This document shows positions 7,231-16,200 of a DNA stretch of 34,763 nucleotides, piece after piece. Every line of letters begins with the position of its first letter. Position 1 is the first letter of the stretch. Origin of the DNA: Lysobacterales bacterium (GTDB lineage: Bacteria; Pseudomonadota; Gammaproteobacteria; Xanthomonadales; Marinicellaceae); NCBI GenBank assembly GCA_027067055.1, contig JAMOMK010000083.1, forward strand, positions 1 through 34,763, written 5' to 3'. The notes under the pieces were generated by a model. The model saw only the letters and a program-made list of their open reading frames with translations, was not told the origin of the DNA and ran no database searches. The translations under genes and the position numbers were made by a program.

Positions 7231-7259
7231 TTGACAAGGTCAGTGATAAATAATAACAT
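7231..7259 (+). promoter_or_regulatory. Sigma-70 promoter of the 7296-9200 unit
   Basis: A perfect TTGACA at 7231-7236 and TAACAT at 7254-7259 are spaced by 17 bp. The -10 box touches operator 2, so repressor binding would block open complex formation. Confidence 0.6.
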
Positions 7260-7272
7260 GAACACTTGTTCA
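7259..7272. promoter_or_regulatory. Putative TetR operator 2
   Basis: TGAACACTTGTTCA is a perfect palindrome with 6-bp arms and a 2-bp centre. It lies at the -10/+1 region of the divergent promoter and shares its consensus with operator 1. Confidence 0.7.
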
Positions 7273-7295
7273 TTATAATACAGGAGATTACAAAG

Positions 7296-8117
7296 ATGTT
7301 TAAAATATTTTTTATTTTTACTTTAATTACAAGTTTAACAGTCAATTCACAGAATCAAGAGTCAACAAATATTATTGCAAAATTCGATTATGATATTTTG
7401 CTAGAAGGAGACAATACAGGTGCTATGAGTATGAAAGTATTACAACTTTCAAACAATGAGTACAATATATTAACCAAGAGTGATATTGAATTATCGGGCT
7501 GGTGGGGAAAACACTTGGTGCATTCAAATTTGGTTGAACAGTTTTCAAGTTCAGGTAGGTTATTAAAAGCAGATAATATGATAATTGATGGAAAAAAAGC
7601 CTATTGGACAAAAATGATACTAACGGAAGATGAACTATGGACATCTTCTGTTCAAGTAAAAAGCATAGAAGAACATGAAGAGGAAGAATTTATTGGCATG
7701 ATAGCAAATATTGGCAGCATGTTTGTTGCTGGTGCAGGTGATGTACTTGCTGTTTCCAATCTCTTGTTTGCTGGTGCGGAGTCATCTCATAATAATATAA
7801 GATTATCACAAAATTCATACGATACCAGTTTTAATAATATACCTTTTTATTGGCTCAAAAATAATAAAAGTTTACCAGATGAAATAAATATTCTCGATAG
7901 TGATACCTTATCTATATACACGATGAAAACAGAGGTTTATAAAACTGAAACTAGCAATCAAGAAATTTTTGACTCTTCGGTTTATCATTATGTTTTAACT
8001 ACAAAAAAAGGTGAACCTTTACATCTGTGGCTAGCAATTGATGACAATAATATCCCGCATTTTATTCGTTTAATAGGGGAAGATGAAGATGGTCCTTTTC
8101 AAATTAATTTGAAATAA
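7296..8117 (+). CDS. Exported protein, DUF6134/DUF3108-like
   Basis: The ATG at 7296 is chosen because AGGAG lies 9 nt upstream. Upstream in-frame TTG would overlap the operator. The product has 273 residues with a signal peptide (MFKIFFIFTLITSLTVNS). The mature part starts with FDYDILLEGDNTGAMSMKVL and continues LSGWWGKHLVHSNLVEQFSSSGRLL and DEINILDSDTLSIYTMKTEVY. This pattern (a beta-strand pair near the start, then a query for how a substrate modifies output) recalls the DUF6134/DUF3108 beta-barrel-like periplasmic families. I am not certain of the family and no activity is known. It lies 12 bp before the DUF418-type gene, in the TetR-controlled unit. Confidence 0.6.
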   Translation: MFKIFFIFTLITSLTVNSQNQESTNIIAKFDYDILLEGDNTGAMSMKVLQLSNNEYNILTKSDIELSGWWGKHLVHSNLVEQFSSSGRLLKADNMIIDGKKAYWTKMILTEDELWTSSVQVKSIEEHEEEEFIGMIANIGSMFVAGAGDVLAVSNLLFAGAESSHNNIRLSQNSYDTSFNNIPFYWLKNNKSLPDEINILDSDTLSIYTMKTEVYKTETSNQEIFDSSVYHYVLTTKKGEPLHLWLAIDDNNIPHFIRLIGEDEDGPFQINLK

Positions 8118-8129
8118 ATCTAGTGACCT

Positions 8130-9200
8130 ATGAAAAATAGAATAATCGGAATTGACGTAGCACGGGCATTGGCAATAATCGGCATGATTATTGTCAATTT
8201 CAAAATTGCCTTTGGTGAACGAGGTGGCGAAATTGCCAAACTGTTTGCCAGTATTTTTGAAGGTAAAGCCTCTGCTGTGTTTGTTGTGCTTGCTGGTATT
8301 GGTATAGCATTTATGTCAAACAATGCTATTAAAAGTAATGATAAATTAAAGTTAGCAAAAACTAGAATGAAAATTGGCAAGAGAGCAATTTTTCTTTTAG
8401 TTATCGGTTTGTTATTTATACCTATTTGGCCAGCCGATATTCTGCATTTTTATGGAATTTATATGTTGCTAACACTGTTATTAATATCCAACAGTCGTCA
8501 GTTGATATTTAGTGTGGCTTTGATACTTATTTTTGTTTATCCATTAATGATGCTAATTTGGAATTATGATACTGGCTGGAACTTTGAGACATTTGAGTAT
8601 TCGGGTTTATGGTCAGTCTCTGGATTTTCACGCAATTTATTTTTTAATGGATTTCATCCTGTCATTCCATGGACTGCATTTATGCTACTGGGTTTATGGT
8701 TTGGTAAACATGATTTATCTAATGATAGGTTTATAAAAAAATCTATTATGGTTAGTAGCATTATCTTTATAATCACGTTAATCATCTCAAAAGTTTCTAT
8801 CATATTTCTTGCAGAAGGAGACCAATCTATTGCAGCAGAGTTAAAAGAAATTTTAGCAACAAGCCCAATGCCACCACTACCAATCTATATGATTTCTGGC
8901 AGTAGTATTGCCATTTTGGTTATTTCAATATGTATATTAATTGCCAAAAAATACCACAGCCATTTAATAATCATTGCATTAACCAAAACAGGACAGTTGG
9001 CTTTAACTTTTTATGTTGCTCATGTTGTGATTGGCATGGGAATTTTGGAAGCTATAAATCCTGTTAAAATGGGTCAATATTCAATTGAGTTTTCTGTTAT
9101 CTATGCATTAATATTTAGTCTTTTATGTATTTCATTTGCCATGATTTGGACTCACTATAGAAAAACTGGACCACTTGAATGGCTGTTGAGGAAGTTTTAA
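8130..9200 (+). CDS. DUF418/acyltransferase-3-like integral membrane protein
   Basis: The 356-residue protein begins RIIGIDVARALAIIGMIIVNF, the signature first helix of the DUF418/DUF1624 and heparan N-acetyltransferase-like superfamily. It has about ten transmembrane segments. PVIPWTAFMLLGLWFGK in the middle and LALTFYVAHVVIGMGILE near the C-terminus are also typical. Members are proposed to move acyl groups across the inner membrane, but most, including DUF418, lack proven substrates. The gene is 12 bp behind the exported protein and is probably under the same TetR-type repressor. The two may form an envelope-modification response. Confidence 0.75.
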   Translation: MKNRIIGIDVARALAIIGMIIVNFKIAFGERGGEIAKLFASIFEGKASAVFVVLAGIGIAFMSNNAIKSNDKLKLAKTRMKIGKRAIFLLVIGLLFIPIWPADILHFYGIYMLLTLLLISNSRQLIFSVALILIFVYPLMMLIWNYDTGWNFETFEYSGLWSVSGFSRNLFFNGFHPVIPWTAFMLLGLWFGKHDLSNDRFIKKSIMVSSIIFIITLIISKVSIIFLAEGDQSIAAELKEILATSPMPPLPIYMISGSSIAILVISICILIAKKYHSHLIIIALTKTGQLALTFYVAHVVIGMGILEAINPVKMGQYSIEFSVIYALIFSLLCISFAMIWTHYRKTGPLEWLLRKF

Positions 9201-9201
9201 T

Positions 9202-9335
9202 GTAACTACTCACACCAGTCATTCCTGCGAAGGCAGGAATCTATAGGGTAATTTGTATCATTAATTACTGCCCTTCACACTAATATTTATGAGATTACCG
9301 CCTTCGCGGCAATGACGGTGGGTGTGAGTAGTTAC
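9202..9335. mobile_element. MITE-like 134-bp inverted-repeat element
   Basis: The outer 15 bp are perfect inverted repeats: GTAACTACTCACACC at 9202-9216 and its complement at 9321-9335. Imperfect inverted homology continues inward to about 9242 and 9292. The left arm contains its own hairpin (TTCCTGCGAAGGCAGGAA, 9222-9239). The right arm contains ACCGCCTTCGCGGCAATGACGG. It has no coding capacity and lies between the convergent DUF418 and thiN genes, where it could also end transcription on both strands. A partial second copy of the right arm occurs at 27805-27830. Confidence 0.8.
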
Positions 9336-9369
9336 GTTTTAATAAGTATTAAAGAGTAGAGAGATTCAA

Positions 9370-9972
9370 TTAATTTTCTAAAAACAAAAGTATGTTGCCT
9401 TTTGTGAATTCTATAGTAATTATGTCGGTTGTGGCTTGGTTGCGTATAGCGGTTTTATTTTTTACCATATTTAAATCTAAGTTTTGCAAAGGATATTTTA
9501 GCCCGATGCTATTAACTTTTTTTGCTTTAGGAAATGGAAAGAGTGAGATTATTTTACCTTTTGCGTTATGTATTTTTGTTTTCTCGTTGATAAAATAATA
9601 GCTTTGCCTGTCGTCAAAAAATTTTAATGAAAGCTTCTTTTTATATTTTAGTGCGGTACTCATATTGCCTAAAAAGTGGTCTTGTTCTAGTCCATTAGCC
9701 GCAAAAATATCTACGTGAGTAAAGCCGTGTTTGAGGATAATTTTTAATGCCTTTTCAAAGTCTGTAAAGTTCTGGTCAGGTGTATGAATATTCTCTATAT
9801 TCTTAGGTAATGACTTAATAGAGTCAAAATCGCCAATAATTAAGTCTGGTTTGATGTTTAGACCTTGCAGGTGTTTGTATGCACCGTCAACACAGTAGAT
9901 ACTTGTATATTCATCTAGCTTAGGTGCTTTTTTTGGTGATTCTCCGTTAAGAAAAAGTGCAACTTTTATCAT
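9370..9972 (-). CDS. thiN: Thiamine pyrophosphokinase
   Basis: The enzyme transfers pyrophosphate from ATP to thiamine, giving thiamine diphosphate in the cytoplasm. The ATG at 9972 gives 200 residues, close to the family's usual 200-220. MIKVALFLNG opens the N-terminal domain; a TTG 18 bp upstream only adds a hydrophobic tail. Conserved signatures are CVDGAYKHL (residues 27-35), IGDFDS (46-51), DQNFTDFEKAL (66-76) and NGLEQDHFLGN (93-103), which hold the ATP/Mg and thiamine-site residues. It faces the MITE-like element and is divergent from the giant DUF11 gene. It appears to be a monocistronic housekeeping gene. The name thiN (bacterial TPK) is by function. Confidence 0.85.
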   Translation of the reverse strand: MIKVALFLNGESPKKAPKLDEYTSIYCVDGAYKHLQGLNIKPDLIIGDFDSIKSLPKNIENIHTPDQNFTDFEKALKIILKHGFTHVDIFAANGLEQDHFLGNMSTALKYKKKLSLKFFDDRQSYYFINEKTKIHNAKGKIISLFPFPKAKKVNSIGLKYPLQNLDLNMVKNKTAIRNQATTDIITIEFTKGNILLFLEN

Positions 9973-10092
9973 GGATATAATTATAACCAATGACTGTTAT
10001 GCAAGCTAAGTTTTTTTGCGAATTAAAAACAATTTACACTCTATATCAATTGTCAATTATTGTTAACAGTTGAGTTGAGCAAGTTTAAACAG

Positions 10093-10120
10093 TTGTTAGT
10101 ATATTCTTTTTATGTATAAT
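10093..10120 (+). promoter_or_regulatory. Sigma-70 promoter of the DUF11 giant gene
   Basis: TTGTTA (10093-10098) and a perfect TATAAT (10115-10120) are spaced by 16 bp. The predicted transcript would have a leader of about 90 nt containing a 9-bp stem (10165-10173 with 10188-10196). Confidence 0.6.
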
Positions 10121-10164
10121 ACGGCACAAATTAAATTGTCATTAAGAACAACGCTTAGCCTGCC

Positions 10165-10196
10165 ACTAAAAATTTACCTTTTTCTAGATTTTTAGT
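10165..10196 (+). promoter_or_regulatory. Leader stem-loop before the DUF11 giant gene
   Basis: ACTAAAAAT (10165-10173) pairs with ATTTTTAGT (10188-10196) around a 14-nt loop, 22 bp before the start codon. It is AT-rich and weak. No T-run follows, so it is more likely an mRNA-stability or accidental structure than a terminator. Confidence 0.3.
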
Positions 10197-10218
10197 AAAT
10201 TAAGTAAGGTCAAGTTGT

Positions 10219-13200
10219 ATGAATCATAAAACTATAGTTGGGTTTTTTGCCAACAAAATAAACATAACATCAATTTTTCTTGTATTGATGTTTTCTCAAT
10301 TAGTGCACGCTCAAGTGCCAAGTGTTTCCCCAATAGCCAACCAAAATGAATTTCCTGGAGAGTCTTTTTGTATTGATGCTCCAATTGTGAATACTGGTCC
10401 GCCAGGCTTTGGTCCATATTTACAATTAATTGTCCCAGCAGGTCTGATATTTGATTCATCATCATTGTTTGGAGGGGCTGTTACGGTAACAAATTTGGGA
10501 CCTTTCCCAGCAGCTCCAGGAAATCAGTTGACGGATACTATTATTTCTCAACCTGTTACTGGGATTGAGGGGGATACATTAATTTTGTTACAGCCTCCTA
10601 TTGGCTCTGTTGTTGCCGGTGGACCTGATTTAGATATTGAAATATGTTTTACCATTGATGCAGCTGCACCAGTAAACGTACCATTGAATGTGTCTATTAC
10701 TCCAGTTTATGAGTTTGGTGATACGCCAACAGGTGATAATGGTCCAATAATAGGAGCAGCTACCAATTTTGCAGTTACACCTATATTGGTAGAGTTTAGA
10801 AAGTTGGATACGGCACCAGAAGATGAGCGACCTCCGGGCACGACAGCTTGGCCGGTGACTTATTCATTAGTTGCAGATGTTGCTACTGGCAATACAATTA
10901 ACAACATTGTTGTTTCCGATGTGTTGCCTGCAAATTTTCTAATTGATTTAGGTTCAATATCAATAACTGGTAACGGAGTTGCTTGCGTTTCTTCCGTTGT
11001 AGCAGGTACTTTGTCTGTTACCTGTAACTCTGTAACAGGTACGGGTGCCGATGATATTGTGATTGAATATACTGGTCACTATCAAGATGTTTTGGATGAA
11101 GCAACTTGTGACTCTACTTTGGCAACTAATACAGCAACATTTGATGGAGAGTTTGGTGGCACTGCAATTACTCAACTTACCGATACGCGTGTTGTTCAAA
11201 TTGAACATTTAAGCATTCAAAAATCTGCTTCTCCAACCCCTCCAGCAACGGTCACACCAGGTGCTACTGTTACTTTTTCTTTGTCAATCCAGTTGTCAGA
11301 ATTTGCTGATGCTAACAGTTTGCAGCTACAAGATATACTTGCCGATGGTTATACCTTTGTTCCTGGGTCAGAGGCCTTTACTGGCGGAGCCATTACTGCA
11401 ACTGTTACCGACAATGCACCAAGTCCTGGTGAAACAACACTTGATTTTGATGTGACAGCAGTTACTGGAAACATTGCTGGAGGAACAGGCTATATCTTAA
11501 GCTATCAAGCAACAGTAGATTCTTTTTATAATAATGGCGATTCCTTACTTGCAAGTGATAGTTTGGCTAACAATATAACTGCAACTTATTCTCTAACTCA
11601 AGGAGCGGCAAATTGTACCGATACATCATCAGCTAGAACAGTGATTTCTCCAGTAGCTATAAGCAAAGAACTGATAACTGCAGGACCTTACCAACCTGGT
11701 GATGTTGTTACCTATAGATTGTCTATGAGCGTACCATCAGGAGATACAAATAATGTCGTATTTACAGACTTTTTTCCATTGCCTGTTTTTGTTGCGACAA
11801 CGATTAATACTAATACAAATCTAGGAGCTAATCCAGATATATCTTTGAGTGCTACAGATACTTTAGGGTTGACACCAACTTCAATTACAGTAGATGCTGC
11901 GACAAATAGTTTAGTCATTACTTGGCCCAATATATCAACGGCAGCAGCACAAGTTTTGTCAGTTGAAGTAAATGTTGCCGTAACAACGGAACCATTTGCC
12001 GACAATTTAAGCTTGTCTAATTTATTGCAAGTTAGTACAGAAAATACTGGTGCGATAACGGCTACAGATGTGACACCGGTTCTTATACAAGTCAGATCTC
12101 CTGAACTGGTTTTAACCAAAGGTGTATCTGCAAGTGATCAAGGCACAATAATGCCTGCTCCTGCTGTGTTACCCGTAAATGGTAATCTTGTTGATGGTGA
12201 CGCAGGTGACTCTATTAGCTTTACCATTACTTTAGAGAACCAAGGAGGAGCGCCTGCTCATGATGTAATTATCACCGATCCAGCAGTTGCGGAGCTAACG
12301 GCTTGTGCAACAACAAGCATCGTTGATGGTACAGGCGCAGCACTAGCGGTTGGCGGAACATTAACAACAGGTCTAACCTTGACAAATCCATTAGCAGCAA
12401 ACGATGGAACACTAGGTGCGCCTTATGCAGCGGATACAGCTCTTGTAACATTTAGTTGTACGTTGGCAGCTAATGTTGCAGCAGGTTCGGTTGTTACTAA
12501 TACGGCATCAGCAGTTTTTGCATCAACCAATGGCGGAACAACATTTTCACCAGTTAATGATATTGCAACAGTTACAATTTTAAATCCTTTGATTGTTAAA
12601 ACTATTTTATCTACAGCACCAAATGCGGATGGTGATGACTCTACTGTTACTATTGGTGAGACGATTCAATACCAAGTTGTTATGACAATTCCAGAAGGGG
12701 TAACACCTGTATCTTCTTTGGTGGATACTTTGGATGCAGGTTTGTTGTTTCAGAGTTTTGATTCAATAACAGCCGTAGCAGGTGTAACGACCTCACATGT
12801 AGGTAGTTTTCCAGGCGTGTTGGCTGCTGCTACTGGAATTGGCACGGCAACTGCGACATTCCCTTTTGATGATATAACTAATACAAACAATGATAATGCA
12901 ACCGTTGATACCATTATTATCACTTATACAGTTGTAGTTGATGATGTTCTGGCAAATAGCAATGGTCAACTCAGAAATAATAGTGCAACATTATCTTACA
13001 CAGGTGGTAGCGAAACAGGTACTGCACCAAATGTAACCATCCAAGAACCGAACTTGACTATTAATAAAACAGTTAGCCCAGCAACAGCTGATGCTGGTGA
13101 CACAGTATCGTATACAATAGTTGTTACCAATACTGGACCAACAACGGCTTACGGATCAACTGTTTCAGATGCTTTGACTAGTCCATTCCTTAATTTAACT

Positions 13201-16200
13201 TCTGGTACTGTCACGACTACACAAGGCGTTGTTACAACTGGTAACACAGGTGGCGATACAACAGTAGCGGTTAATGTTGGAGATGTGGCAGCAGGAGTAA
13301 CGGTGACAATTACTTTTGATGTGGTACTAGATGCATCAACGCCATCTGGTGCAAGTATTGTTAATACTGGCTCAATTGATGGGTATTCATCTTTACCTGG
13401 TGGTAATGGAAGGACTTACGGTCCAACAACAGATACTGCAACCGTTACAGGTATTGCTGCGATTGTGACAAAATCAACATTGTCTGCAACAAGTACAGAG
13501 CAATCAGGCGGAGTTTCGGGTCAAGGTAATGGTGCTTTGGTAGATTTAACTATTGGTGAAGAAGTTACTTTTGAAATTGTGGCTACTTTGGCAGAAGGCG
13601 TTTCTCCTTCGGTAGTTATTACCGATACATTGCCTAATAATGCTACAGGGCATATGGATGTCACAGGTTTTAATATAGTCTCGATTGGTGCTAATTTAAC
13701 ACCAACAACGGCAGCTCCGGCAGACTCTAACCCAGCAACAAATATACTAGCACTAGATTTTGGCTCTGTTACTAATGTTGTTGATAATGTAGTCAATGCA
13801 GATGATCAAATTGTTATACAAATAACAGCAATAGTTGTTGATGCTGGTGTCAATAGTGGCTTAGAAGTTTTAACTAACAATGTTATGGTTCAATACAATG
13901 GAGGTTTAAATGCCTCAGCTTCATCTGATATTGAAGTGGTTGAACCGCGTATGACGGTTAATAAAACAGGCTCAACTACAACAGCAGATGCAGGTGATAC
14001 TATAACTTTCACAATTACCGTAGAAAATTTATCGGCAAACAATTCGCAAGCCAATGCTTTTGATGTGGATTTGGCAGATATTATTCCTGCTGATTATACT
14101 TATGTTGCAGCGAGCTTAACACTAGTGTCAGGACCTGCGGCAGATGTAGGAACTTTAATCGAAAATGCTGGTACGATTCAAGCACATTGGACACAATTTG
14201 ATTTGGCTCAAAGTGCAGTTATTACTTATCAAGTGACTGTTAATAACAGTATTGCACCACAACAAGTAGTAATCAATACAGCTCAAATCAACTGGTCTTC
14301 TATGCCAGGGGCTAACGCCAATGAAAGGGCTGGTTCTGTTTCAGAGTCCCATAGTGTGACCATGAGTGCTCCAGGTCTAGTGAAAACTGTATTTACAACA
14401 TCAGAGGCAAGTTCAGGAACAGCGATTAATGGTGTTGAGGAAGATATTGTTATTGGTGAGACTGTTACTTATCGCTTCACGGTAACAATACCTGAAGGAA
14501 CCTCGGCAGCAGCTGCTGTTACTGACCAATTACCAACAGTTTCAACAATCATGGATGTTGTGAGTTCGCAAATTGTGAGTATTGGTGGGCAACTGTCCTT
14601 TACTCCAGCAACAGTGGTTGTCGGTCAAGCAGGTTTTGCCAGTGATAACGATGGTGATACATATAATGATAGTGTTGACTGGGCATTGGGCGATGTTTTC
14701 AATATGCCTGATGGATTAAATGATAGCAATGACCAAATCGTTTTTGAAGTAGTGGCTATGCTAGTAGATGAGCCTGTCAATCAAAATGGTGGCAATGATA
14801 TTGTTAATACTGCTACCTTTGTAACGGGGCTTATTTCATCTTCAGATACTGCATTAATTGACATTATTGAACCTATAATTAATGTTACCAAGGCAACAGT
14901 ACCCAACGCGATTACCGCAGATGCAGGGGACATACTGGATTATCAAATAACTATCACACATGATGCGGCATCAAATGCAGATGCTTTTAACTTTACTGTA
15001 ACAGATGTTTTGCCAGTACCTGGTACGATATGGTTAGGGTTTACTAGTTCAACTTGTGGAGCAGTTACAACCGATGCATCGGTCGTGCCAAATGTTGTCT
15101 TTACATTTGACGAGCTATTAGTAGCAAATGGCAGTTGTGTAATAAACTACCAGGTTACTGTTGATGCAAGCGTAAATCCAACTGAAACATACCAAAACAC
15201 GGTAACGGCAAGTTATCAATCAACGGATGTTCCTAATGCAGAAACTCGTACCAGTTCAGATATGGATAGTGCCAGTTTCATCACTCCTGACCCTGCAATC
15301 ATAAAAGTATCTGCGGGCAGTTCTTTGGGTGATACAGGAACAATGGTTCAAGATGGTTTGTTATCTGATTTGGCTATTGGTGAGGAAATTGATTTTACTT
15401 TGACGGTAATCTTCCCAGAGGGTGTTACGACTAATGCGGTTGTGGTTGACTCCTTGCCGATATTAGTCTCTGGTGGGATTCTTGAAGCTGTTTCTGCATC
15501 GGTTGACTCAATTGGTGCCAGTTTAACTTCAACTTTACCAGGAATACCAGCACTATCAAATGTAGATGCTGATGCTTACGATGACACCATAACATTTGAT
15601 TTTGGAACGGTTGTTAATATACCTGATGGTATAGTAGATGGTAATGATCAAATTATAATTACAGTTACAGCTCGCGTAGTTGATGAAGCAGTAAATGTAA
15701 ACTTAGATACATTGACAAATACAGCGGTCTTTACTTACGGTGTAGGTACGATGTTATCGGATACATCAGATGTGGAGATAGTTGAGCCTATCTTAGCCTT
15801 AGCTAAATCAATGGGCCCAATGGTTGATGGTCTGATTCCCGTGACTTTAACCTTCACCAATACAGGCACAGCACCTGCTTATGATATAACTATTGAAGAT
15901 ATATTTGACACAAACATCTGGGATGTTGCCACTATTGCTGCGGTAACAACACCGACAGGTTATATTTTTGCTTCAACTGCAGGGCCTGGTGCTAATCAAC
16001 AAACAGTAAGTTATACAACAATCAACTCTGCAACTGATTTTATTGCGGCAGGAGCAACTCAAGTCTTTACTTTCAATATTGCTTTACGTACAGATATTGT
16101 ACCGCCAGCGACATTGAACAATACGGCGACGGTAACAGAGGTCAGTTCACTACCTGGAGCTAATCCTAATCAAAGAGATTTATCTGATATTGTAGCTAAT

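Noticed and set aside
11712-12119. Open frames of 64-135 residues antisense to the DUF11 gene (for example 11712-12119, 16728-17093, 17151-17495)
   Set aside because: They have low-complexity Thr/Val/Ser composition that mirrors the codon bias of the sense repeats, no ribosome-binding sites and no recognisable domain.
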